Assembly: GCF_003122215.1 (NCBI RefSeq)
Contig: NZ_QEYD01000018.1
Coordinates: 1 to 64,000, forward strand
DNA length: 64,000 nt
Reading direction: 5' to 3'
Origin: Pararhodobacter marinus
Lineage (GTDB): Bacteria > Pseudomonadota > Alphaproteobacteria > Rhodobacterales > Rhodobacteraceae
Shown: positions 43,541-50,140 of the stretch, piece by piece
Numbering within the stretch: position 1 is the first letter of the stretch
How the letters are laid out: the number at the start of each line of letters is the position of its first letter
Notes under the pieces: model-generated
What the model was told of the DNA's origin: nothing
The model's input: only the letters and a program-made list of their open reading frames with translations
Database searches by the model: none
Translations under genes and position numbers: made by a program

Positions 43541-44203
43541 TCACGAGACTTTCAGCCGGAACAGCGCGGCGGGACGATGGCGCCCGCCTGTGGACTTTTC
43601 GCCCGTATCTTCGATCGTCCATTCGTTGGACAGCCATTTGCGGAAATTGCGCTTGTCCATCGCTTCGCCGCGCAGGGTTTCGAACACCTCCTGCGCCTGC
43701 GAGAGCGTGAACTTCGCGGGCAGGAAATCGAAGGCGACCAGCGCGCTGTCCTTGATCGACGCCGTGACGTCCCGCGCCAGCTGCGCCCGGCCATCCGCGA
43801 CGATCTGCGCGTGATCGAAGGCCAGCGGCGGCAGGTCGTCCACCGGGAACCAGCGCGCATCCTGCGCATCGCTCCCGCCTTTCGCGATCAGATCGGCCGA
43901 GGGGACAAGGGCGATGAAGGCGATGGTGATCACCCGGCCGCGCGGATCGCGGCCCGGCTCGCCATAGGCGCCCAGCTGCCGGATCGGGATCCCGGCAAGC
44001 CCGGTTTCCTCTTCCAGCTCGCGAAGGGCCCCTTGCATAAGGTCTTCTTCCATCTGCACAAAACCGCCCGGGATGGCCCAGGCGCCTTTGAACGGATCGA
44101 ATTTTCTCTCGATAAGCAGGACCTGGAGAACCGCGTCGCGAATCGAGAATACCAGGATATCCGTCGTCACGCTGGGGCGCGGAAACTCGTATGTGTAGCT
44201 CAT
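43541..44203 (-). CDS. NUDIX hydrolase with C-terminal winged helix (NrtR-like)
   Basis: The product is 220 residues. A complete Nudix box G-x5-E-x7-REUxEExGU lies at 47-69 (GFVQMEEDLMQGALRELEEE and TGL). The C-terminal 75 residues (FTLSQAQEVFETLRGEAMDK, NFRKWL) resemble the winged helix of NrtR regulators, which sense ADP-ribose and control NAD genes. It could thus be an ADP-ribose-responsive regulator, an active ADP-ribose pyrophosphatase, or both. It is convergent with the TIR gene, 10 nt apart. No NAD-synthesis gene adjoins it. Confidence 0.82.
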   Translation of the reverse strand: MSYTYEFPRPSVTTDILVFSIRDAVLQVLLIERKFDPFKGAWAIPGGFVQMEEDLMQGALRELEEETGLAGIPIRQLGAYGEPGRDPRGRVITIAFIALVPSADLIAKGGSDAQDARWFPVDDLPPLAFDHAQIVADGRAQLARDVTASIKDSALVAFDFLPAKFTLSQAQEVFETLRGEAMDKRNFRKWLSNEWTIEDTGEKSTGGRHRPAALFRLKVS

Positions 44204-44327
44204 GGTGCCTGTCTCTGTGTCTGACGGAATGACTAACCTATCCGGGCGGCCATGACAGGAATTTTTTGCCGTGTGCGGGTCCGGAAAGGATGGCGGTGCC
44301 CCTTGGGCCGGGGCACCGCCTTGCGGA

Positions 44328-44561
44328 TCAATAGCACTGCCAGACGGTCACCCAGTTGCCCCAGGCGTCGTAGACCGTGACCCAGCCGCAGTAATAGGCG
44401 GTCTGTTCGTAGTCGGCGGCGGCTTCGGCTGCCGGCCCGGCGAAGTCGAGAAGCGAGGCCTGCGGGCTGGCGGGGGCGAGCGTGTCCAGGCTCGTCGGAG
44501 CGGCGTTGGCGCCAAGGGCGGTGACGGACAGGGCGGTGGCGATGAGGGCGATCTTGAACAT
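44328..44561 (-). CDS. Small secreted Trp/Cys-rich protein, copy 1
   Basis: The product is 77 residues. Residues 1-20 form a Sec signal (MFKIALIATALSVTALGANA, cleavage ANA-A). The 57-residue mature part has an acidic, alanine-rich N-terminal half and an aromatic C-terminus with Cys-58 and Cys-76, four Trp, and the motif WVTV occurring twice (60-63, 70-73). The two cysteines could form one disulfide closing a small beta hairpin. It is 75/77 identical to the gene at 44658. I recognise no family. AAGGAA-type sequence precedes the ATG. Confidence 0.75.
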   Translation of the reverse strand: MFKIALIATALSVTALGANAAPTSLDTLAPASPQASLLDFAGPAAEAAADYEQTAYYCGWVTVYDAWGNWVTVWQCY

Positions 44562-44657
44562 GGTGTTTTCCTTTTGAACTGAGAGCGAGAAAAATCGGGG
44601 GTTAATCGGTTGTGGGGGTTTCGCGGTGCCGCGGGAGCGGCGGCACCGCCCGTCGGA

Positions 44658-44891
44658 TCAGTAGCACTGCCAGACGGTCACCCAGTTGCCCCAGGCGTCG
44701 TAGACCGTGACCCAGCCGCAGTAATAGGCGGTCTGTTCGTAGTCGGCGGCGGCCTCGGCTGCCGGCCCGGCGATGTCGAGAAGCGAGGCCTGCGGGCTGG
44801 CGGGGGCGAGGGTGTCCAGGCTCGTCGGCGCGGCGTGGGCGCCAAGGGCGGTGACGGACAGGGCGGTGGCGATGAGGGCGATCTTGAACAT
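44658..44891 (-). CDS. Small secreted Trp/Cys-rich protein, copy 2
   Basis: The 77-residue product differs from copy 1 only at residues 19 (His for Asn) and 40 (Ile for Phe). The stops, signal peptide, cysteines and WVTV repeats are the same. The copies are in tandem on the same strand with a period of 330 nt, and similarity extends into the sequences flanking the genes. This upstream copy is preceded by the AT-rich promoter-like region with nested palindromes, so it probably leads a two-gene transcript. Confidence 0.75.
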   Translation of the reverse strand: MFKIALIATALSVTALGAHAAPTSLDTLAPASPQASLLDIAGPAAEAAADYEQTAYYCGWVTVYDAWGNWVTVWQCY

Positions 44892-45306
44892 GGTGTTTTC
44901 CTTTTGAGCTGTGTGTGGGTTGGTGTTCTGTCTTTCTATGGTGTAGTTATGACACTAAGTGATAGTGTTGTAAACACACTTATTGTGGGAGATAGACGGA
45001 AATCTCATAACCCATTGTTTGATTGATATTTTATTTGAGATTTTCGGCAGAGACGTGGCGTTCCCGCACCCGTTTCGGCAGGGAATCACGGCGCGAATCG
45101 ACTTGATTCCAGGCGCGAAAGCCGCTGCTCACGCTGCCCGGACAGCGACAGGGCGACTCGGCACCCGGGCCCATGCAGAACCCGGCTGCCCCGACGGTGA
45201 CGATGCCGGAGTTCCTCAGCGCCGATGCCTGCCGCGCCGGGTGCGGGCGCCGCAGGCGAAGGCAACCGGCACCGCGGCTCGTGCAGACCCAAACATGAAG
45301 GAAGGC
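44892..45306. other. Intergenic region upstream of the secreted-peptide pair (415 nt)
   Basis: 44900-45050 is markedly AT-richer than the rest of the window and holds the nested palindromes at 44952-44977, probably promoter and operator DNA. 45050-45306 returns to normal GC content and follows the 3' end of tRNA-Val. I see no gene or terminator there; open frames crossing it have no supporting features. Confidence 0.5.
44952..44977. promoter_or_regulatory. Nested palindromes upstream of the secreted-peptide genes
   Basis: ACACTA-N5-TAGTGT (44952-44968) overlaps GTGTT-GTA-AACAC (44965-44977); both are perfect. They lie 60-85 nt upstream of the gene at 44658 in the AT-rich segment, which suits a regulator binding site. 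Confidence 0.5.
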
Positions 45307-45382
45307 TGGTGGGTGATGACGGACTCGAACCGCCGACATTCTCGGTGTAAACGAGACGCTCTACCAACTGAGCTAATCACCC
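45307..45382 (-). tRNA. tRNA-Val (anticodon UAC)
   Basis: Read on the minus strand, this is a 76-nt cloverleaf. The 7-bp acceptor stem is GGGTGAT/ATCACCC, the D arm AGCTCAGTTGGTAGAGC, and the anticodon stem TCTCG/CGAGA with loop TTTACAC, giving UAC. The T arm contains GGTTCGAGTCC. The discriminator is A and the CCA end is encoded. It reads GUA valine codons. Confidence 0.95.
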
Positions 45383-45491
45383 GCGCGGCCCTGATAGCGC
45401 ATGGCGGCGCGACCCTGCAAGAGCGCTCGTCGCACAACGCGGGCCCCTCGCTGTTAACCGCCCGTTAACCGCGCCCCGGCATCCTGCGCCG

Positions 45492-45803
45492 ATGCGTATC
45501 GTTCCGTTCCTGATCGTGCTGATGCTGGCCGCCTGTGCGTCCCCCGACCGCCGTTACTGGGGGGCCGAGGCGCAAACCGTCACCATCGCCGGGCGCGACT
45601 ATGCCGTGTATCGCCGCGAAAGCGGGACGCGCACCCATGTGCAGGTGATCCGCATGGGCTATGCGCGACGGCGCGAGCATGTCGAGATCCTGGGCGCGAT
45701 GCGGGTCGCCGCCGAACGGGCCACCGGCTGCCAGGTGATCGAGGGCAGCGCGGACGGGGATAGCGGGGTGATGAATTTCCGCGTGCGTTGCCCGGCTGCA
45801 TGA
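45492..45803 (+). CDS. Small lipoprotein of unknown function
   Basis: The product is 103 residues. The N-terminus MRIVPFLIVLMLAACASPD is a lipoprotein signal with lipobox LAAC and acylated Cys-15. The mature part (RRYWGAEAQTVTIAGRDYAV onward) is mixed alpha/beta, with one further pair of cysteines (GCQVIEG and VRCPA). It has no close family that I recognise. It stands alone between tRNA-Val and the small membrane-protein gene. Confidence 0.75.
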   Translation: MRIVPFLIVLMLAACASPDRRYWGAEAQTVTIAGRDYAVYRRESGTRTHVQVIRMGYARRREHVEILGAMRVAAERATGCQVIEGSADGDSGVMNFRVRCPAA

Positions 45804-45904
45804 GCCTGCCCTTTGCTTTCGCCGCGTCACTTGCGCGAGATCAAGGACATTGCGCCCGCGCAGGGTGAAACTCGGGACAAACGACCACGGAACGAGGACC
45901 CCTC

Positions 45905-46087
45905 ATGGCCAGATTGATGATGATTCTCTACGCGGTGATCGGCACGACCCTTGCCGGGATCGGTGTCGTCGCGGCGGTCTCGCTGAACCTGTACGAGTTC
46001 CAGGCGATCATCGTCGCCGCCGTGATCGGCGCCGTCCTTGGGCTGCCGGTCAGCTGGCTCGTGGCGCGCAAGCTGGAAAACATCTGA
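45905..46087 (+). CDS. Small two-helix membrane protein
   Basis: The product is 60 residues. Two hydrophobic helices (MMILYAVIGTTLAGIGVVAAV and FQAIIVAAVIGAVLGLPVSWLV) are joined by a short loop. ARKLENI ends on the cytoplasmic side. Short proteins of this type in Rhodobacterales are sometimes labelled CTP synthetase in databases, but nothing here resembles PyrG. GAACGAGGACC precedes the start. Function unknown. Confidence 0.75.
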   Translation: MARLMMILYAVIGTTLAGIGVVAAVSLNLYEFQAIIVAAVIGAVLGLPVSWLVARKLENI

Positions 46088-46089
46088 GC

Positions 46090-46104
46090 GGGCCGACCCG
46101 GCCC
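46090..46104. terminator. Short hairpin between convergent genes
   Basis: GGGCCG-ACC-CGGCCC is a perfect 6-bp inverted repeat in the 18-nt gap between the stops of the genes at 45905 (+) and 46106 (-). It could end both transcripts, though no T-run is present. Confidence 0.4.
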
Positions 46105-46105
46105 A

Positions 46106-46879
46106 TCAATCCAGGAAGACCCGCAGCGCCGCCTCGAATTCGCGCGGTTTCTCGGCGTGCAGCCAGTGGCCCGCGCCGGGGATCTTGGCGAATTTCGCTT
46201 CAGGGAACAGCGACAGGATCCCGGGGCGGGCGTCTCGCTGGACGTAATCGGACTCGGCGCCCGACAGGAACAGCGTGGGGCCGGTGAAGGGCGTCAGGCC
46301 CTCGGTATCGACCCAACCGATGATCTGATCCATCGACCGGCCCAGAACATCCAGATTGAGCTTCCAGCGCGCCGGTTCCGGCTTCAGATCCAGCGATTGC
46401 AGCAGGAAGGCCCGCACGGCGGGCGTGTCCACGGATTGCGCCAGCCGGGCATCCGCCTCGCGCCGGTTCTCGATCCCGGTCAGGTCCATGGCCTGCATCG
46501 CCTCGACCAGATGGTTCTGGGTATGGGTATAGGCGACCGGCGCGATATCGGCGACGACCAGCCGGTTGACCAGATCGGGGCGCGTCAGCGCCAGCAGCAT
46601 CGCCGCCTTGCCGCCCATCGAATGGCCCATCACGTCCATGGGCGCGCCCTCGGCCTCGATCACGGCAGCCAGATCGGCGGCCATGGCGGGATAGTCGTGC
46701 GCGTCGTCCCAGAAACTGTCGGCATGGTTGCGCATGTCGACGGACACGACGCTGCGGCTGTCCGACATCCGCTTGGCAATCGCCCCCCAGTTCCGCGCCG
46801 AGCCGAACAGGCCATGCACGATCAGCAGGCCCGGCATTTCCGAGGGTGTTCCGTCGCGGGTCAGGGTCAGAAGCGGCAT
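46106..46879 (-). CDS. Alpha/beta-fold hydrolase, YbfF-like esterase
   Basis: The product is 257 residues. The nucleophile elbow is GHSMGG with Ser-87. The oxyanion region is VHGLFGSARNWG, the acid lies in the LSGAESDYV segment, and the His in GAGHWLHAEKP. VSVDMRNHADS is typical of the YbfF esterase family, which hydrolyses short acyl esters or thioesters. It is cytoplasmic. It lies 7 nt downstream of the DUF817 gene on the same strand. Confidence 0.9.
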   Translation of the reverse strand: MPLLTLTRDGTPSEMPGLLIVHGLFGSARNWGAIAKRMSDSRSVVSVDMRNHADSFWDDAHDYPAMAADLAAVIEAEGAPMDVMGHSMGGKAAMLLALTRPDLVNRLVVADIAPVAYTHTQNHLVEAMQAMDLTGIENRREADARLAQSVDTPAVRAFLLQSLDLKPEPARWKLNLDVLGRSMDQIIGWVDTEGLTPFTGPTLFLSGAESDYVQRDARPGILSLFPEAKFAKIPGAGHWLHAEKPREFEAALRVFLD

Positions 46880-46886
46880 GAAGATC

Positions 46887-47741
46887 TCAGGCTGTGCGGG
46901 GAATGACGGATTGGCGCCGCGTGGCCCCCGGCATCACGGCCAGCGCCACCATCAGCGCAACATAGAGGAACAAAGCCCAGGATCCCAGCGTGGCAAGGCT
47001 GACCCATTCATGGGTTTCCTGCCCGTCGTAAAGCCAGGTCCCGGTCAGCGTGCCCAGATTCTCGGCCAGCCAGACGCCCAGGGCGGACAGGAACAGCGAC
47101 AGCAGCATCGGCATGTACCAGCGCCGGCCACGGAACGGAGTGAACCAGATCTTCGTGCGCCAGAACAGGACGGCGAGCGCCGCGAACAGCGCGTATCGGA
47201 TGTCGAAAAAGACGTGCTGGGTGAAGAAATTCACATAGATCAGGGCCGCGAGCCCCAGCGCCGCCCAGCGCGGCGGGAAGGGGGTGAAACTCATCTCGAA
47301 AATGCGGATCATGCGGATCACGCAGACACCGACGGCCGAGTACATCGCCCCCACGAAAAGCGGCACATGCGCGATGGCGAAGACCCCGTGTTCGGGATAG
47401 GTCCAGTTGCCGGCGGCGGTGTTGTACCATTCCATCCCCATCCCGAGGATCGAGAACCCCACCAGCGCGGCGATTTCCTCGCGGCTTTCCAGCCGGAACA
47501 GGATGAATCCCCCCTGCACCACGACCGCAATCGCCAGCAGCACGTCATAACGCGCGACGGTCCAGGCGTCATTCCAGACCGCGTTGGTGGCAAAGATGGC
47601 GACCATCAGCACCCCGCCGAACAGGCCCGCCCACAGATGCTTCAGCACGAACATCGCTGGCTCTTGCACCGCATGCGGAAGGCGCGCGCGGGCGAAATCG
47701 CCCAGCGCGCGCTCAAGGCTGCGTGTTGCCTGACCGCTCAA
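46887..47741 (-). CDS. DUF817 family membrane protein
   Basis: The product is about 284 residues with roughly eight hydrophobic helices. WYNTAAGNWTYPEHGVFAIA, VPLFVGAMYSAVG and GVWLAENLGTLTGTWLYDGQ are typical of DUF817, whose function is unknown. The best start is uncertain. A TTG at 47741, 4 nt after the glyA stop, gives the N-terminal segment SGQATRSLERALGDFARARL, which homologues also seem to have. An ATG at 47654 would give 255 residues and drop it. It is probably cotranscribed with glyA. Confidence 0.75.
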   Translation of the reverse strand: MSGQATRSLERALGDFARARLPHAVQEPAMFVLKHLWAGLFGGVLMVAIFATNAVWNDAWTVARYDVLLAIAVVVQGGFILFRLESREEIAALVGFSILGMGMEWYNTAAGNWTYPEHGVFAIAHVPLFVGAMYSAVGVCVIRMIRIFEMSFTPFPPRWAALGLAALIYVNFFTQHVFFDIRYALFAALAVLFWRTKIWFTPFRGRRWYMPMLLSLFLSALGVWLAENLGTLTGTWLYDGQETHEWVSLATLGSWALFLYVALMVALAVMPGATRRQSVIPRTA

Positions 47742-47748
47742 GCGGTCA
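47731..47748. promoter_or_regulatory. Inverted repeat over the glyA stop codon
   Basis: TGACCGCT-CA-AGCGGTCA is a perfect 8-bp inverted repeat that includes the glyA stop and the candidate TTG start of DUF817. It may couple or attenuate translation of the second gene. Confidence 0.4.
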
Positions 47749-49032
47749 GAGCCCCGGATAGAGCGGGAAGCGGTCGCACAGCGCCTGGACCTTGGCGCGC
47801 ACGGCGTCCTCGACCGCGGCGTTGCCGTCCTCGCCATTCGCAGCCAGCCCGTCGACCACTTCGACGATCCAGTCGGCGATGTCACGGAACTCGGCCTCGC
47901 CGAAACCGCGCGTGGTGCCGGCGGGCGTACCCAGACGGATGCCCGAGGTCACGAAGGGCTTTTCCGGGTCGAACGGCACGCCGTTCTTGTTGCAGGTGAT
48001 ATGCGCACGGCCCAGCGCGGCCTCGGCAGCCTTGCCGGTCACTTTCTTCGGCCGCAGGTCGGCCAGCATCAGGTGGTTGTCGGTGCCGCCCGACACGATG
48101 TCGATCCCGCCCTTCATCAGCTGGTCGGCCATCGCCTGCGCGTTCTTGACGACCTGCGCCGCGTAATCCTTGAAGCCGGGCTTCAGCGCTTCGCCGAACG
48201 CCACGGCCTTGGCCGCGATCACATGCATCAGCGGGCCGCCCTGCAGACCGGGGAAGACCGCCGAGTTGATCTTCTTGGCGATGTCGGCGTCATTGGTCAG
48301 GATCAGGCCGCCGCGCGGACCGCGCAGGGATTTGTGCGTGGTCGAGGTGACGACATGCGCGTGCTCCAGCGGCGAGGGATGCTGCCCGCCGGCCACGAGA
48401 CCCGCGATATGCGCCATGTCGACATGCAGATAGGCGCCGATCTCGTCGGCGATCTCGCGGAAGGCGGCCCAGTCCCAGGTGCGGCTATAGGCCGTGCCAC
48501 CGGCAAGGATCAGCTTGGGCTTGTGCTCGCGCGCCTTGGCGCGGACCTCGTCCATGTCCAGCATCTGGTCCTGCTGGCGCACGCCGTAGGACACGACGTT
48601 GAACCATTTGCCCGACATGTTGACCGGCGAGCCATGGGTCAGGTGACCGCCCGAGTTCAGGTCGAGCCCCATGAAGGTGTCGCCGGGCTTCAGCAGTGCC
48701 AGGAACACGGCCTGATTCATCTGGCTGCCCGAATTGGGCTGCACGTTCGCGAAGTTGCAGCCGAACAGTTCTTTTGCCCGCTCGATTGCCAGTTCCTCGG
48801 CGATATCGACATACTGGCAGCCACCGTAATAGCGCTTGCCCGGATAGCCCTCGGCGTACTTGTTCGTCATCACCGAACCCTGCGCCTCCATCACCGCCTT
48901 CGAGACGATGTTCTCGGACGCGATCAGCTCGATCTCGTCGCGCTGGCGACCCAGTTCGAGGCCGATGGCGCGGGCGATCTCGGGATCGCGGGTGGCGAGG
49001 TCTTCGGTGAAGAAACCGTTCTGGGCAGTCAT
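47746..49032 (-). CDS. glyA: Serine hydroxymethyltransferase
   Basis: This 428-residue cytoplasmic PLP enzyme interconverts serine and glycine with tetrahydrofolate. [20 protein letters not shown] and [20 protein letters not shown] are N-terminal signatures. The Schiff-base Lys is Lys-234 in [26 protein letters not shown] holds the conserved Asp and His. GGAG lies 7 nt before the start at 49032; longer in-frame sequence is a shadow of nadK. It supplies one-carbon units that metF (13536) feeds to methionine. Confidence 0.97.
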   Translation of the reverse strand: MTAQNGFFTEDLATRDPEIARAIGLELGRQRDEIELIASENIVSKAVMEAQGSVMTNKYAEGYPGKRYYGGCQYVDIAEELAIERAKELFGCNFANVQPNSGSQMNQAVFLALLKPGDTFMGLDLNSGGHLTHGSPVNMSGKWFNVVSYGVRQQDQMLDMDEVRAKAREHKPKLILAGGTAYSRTWDWAAFREIADEIGAYLHVDMAHIAGLVAGGQHPSPLEHAHVVTSTTHKSLRGPRGGLILTNDADIAKKINSAVFPGLQGGPLMHVIAAKAVAFGEALKPGFKDYAAQVVKNAQAMADQLMKGGIDIVSGGTDNHLMLADLRPKKVTGKAAEAALGRAHITCNKNGVPFDPEKPFVTSGIRLGTPAGTTRGFGEAEFRDIADWIVEVVDGLAANGEDGNAAVEDAVRAKVQALCDRFPLYPGL

Positions 49033-49204
49033 GGACGTCTCCGGCAGTGGCGGCGATGGCGGTTGGCGCTGTTTATCGCAGGGCCGCGACGCGGGAAAGC
49101 GATGAAAACGCCGCATTCTGGGCCGGATGCGAAATGCCCTTTCCGATTGCGAGCCCGGCGCGCATTTGCGAAACCTGACGAAAGCGGGCCTGTGGGAGAA
49201 CAGC

Positions 49205-49999
49205 GTGGCGGACCAGCAAGACGGGCAGCAGACGCCGCGGCGCGGGCCGATCGTGTTTCTGGCCAGCCAGACCGATGCCGCGCAACAGGCGCGCGCGGAA
49301 CTTGTGGCGCTGTACGGCGATGCGCCGCTGGCGCAGGCCGGGGCCATCGTGGCACTGGGCGGCGACGGGTTCATGCTGGAGACGCTGCACGCGACCCAGC
49401 ATCGCGACGTGCCGGTCTACGGGATGAATCGCGGCACCGTGGGCTTTCTGATGAACAGCTACGATACCGAGGACCTGCCCGCACGGCTGGCCGCGGCGCA
49501 GGAAAACGTGCTGAACCCGCTGTCGATGAAAGCCACCGACGCGCAGGGACGGGTGCACGAGGCGCTGGCGATCAACGAGGTCTCGCTGTTGCGCGCGGGA
49601 CCGCAGGCGGCGCGGTTGCGGATCTCGATCGACGGGCTGGTGCGGATGGAAGAGCTCGTCTGCGACGGCGCGCTGGTGGCGACGCCGGCGGGGTCCACGG
49701 CGTACAATTATTCGGCCCATGGCCCGATCCTGCCGATCGGCGCCGACGTGCTGGCGCTGACTCCGGTCGCGGCCTTCCGCCCGCGCCGCTGGCGCGGCGC
49801 CCTGCTGCCGAAATCGGCGAAGGTGCGCTTCGAGGTGCTGGATCCCGCCAAGCGGCCGGTCATGGCCGAGGGCGACGGGCAATCGGTGCGCGATGTCGTC
49901 TCGGTCGAGATCCGCTCGGATCCGGGCGTGCGCCATCGGTTGCTGTTCGACCCCGGTCACGGGCTGGAAGAGCGGCTGATCCGCGAGCAGTTCTTCTGA
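49205..49999 (+). CDS. nadK: NAD kinase
   Basis: The product is about 264 residues. The NAD-kinase motif GGDG is at 52-55 ([14 protein letters not shown]). [21 protein letters not shown] and [20 protein letters not shown] follow, and GDGQ near the end completes the fold. It makes NADP from NAD with ATP or polyphosphate. I choose the GTG at 49205 with GGGAG 6 nt upstream; an ATG at 49127 would add 26 poorly conserved residues. It is divergent from glyA. Confidence 0.94.
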   Translation: MADQQDGQQTPRRGPIVFLASQTDAAQQARAELVALYGDAPLAQAGAIVALGGDGFMLETLHATQHRDVPVYGMNRGTVGFLMNSYDTEDLPARLAAAQENVLNPLSMKATDAQGRVHEALAINEVSLLRAGPQAARLRISIDGLVRMEELVCDGALVATPAGSTAYNYSAHGPILPIGADVLALTPVAAFRPRRWRGALLPKSAKVRFEVLDPAKRPVMAEGDGQSVRDVVSVEIRSDPGVRHRLLFDPGHGLEERLIREQFF

Positions 50000-50066
50000 T
50001 TTGTCACGGGGGAGGGGTTTCGCCCTCGTCCCCCGCGCCTTCGGCACGGGCGCCTCGCGCGACCCG

Positions 50067-50116
50067 GCGGGGGCATTCTGCCCCCGCACCCCCTGAGGAT
50101 ATTTCCGGAACAAAGA
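50067..50116 (-). repeat. Dispersed intergenic repeat, copy F
   Basis: The hairpin GCGGGGGC-ATTCT-GCCCCCGC (50067-50087) is followed by core CCCCCTGAGGATATTTCCGG plus AACAAAGA. It lies between the convergent nadK and DUF4159-cluster genes. Confidence 0.8.
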
Positions 50117-50140
50117 CGGTGCGGCGCCGGGACCCGAGGC

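Larger units (their letters stand above)
44280..44910 (-). repeat. 330-nt tandem duplication carrying the secreted-peptide genes
   Basis: The segment from about 44280 to 44580 is repeated with period 330 at about 44610-44910. The coding parts are nearly identical, including the leader sequence GGTGTTTTCCTTTTGA on the plus strand before each gene. The spacer between the copies has diverged more. The near-identity suggests a recent duplication or ongoing gene conversion. Confidence 0.75.

Noticed and set aside
44610-44660. Premature-stop pseudogene interpretation for one of the duplicated 77-codon genes
   Set aside because: Both copies have intact starts, signal peptides, cysteines and stops at the same place.
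40567-45382. Genomic island inserted at tRNA-Val
   Set aside because: The TIR gene, the duplication and AT-rich DNA lie on the 3' side of the tRNA, but no integrase, no second copy of the tRNA end and no other mobile gene are visible in the window.
44983-45468. 161-codon open frame crossing tRNA-Val
   Set aside because: It runs antisense through the whole tRNA gene and shows no domain or plausible start.
45905-46087. CTP synthetase label for the 60-residue protein
   Set aside because: The protein is two membrane helices with no PyrG domain. The label seen on similar short proteins appears to be an annotation error.
49035-49204. Glycine or folate riboswitch before glyA
   Set aside because: The glyA-nadK gap is short and I see no conserved riboswitch core or paired aptamer helices.
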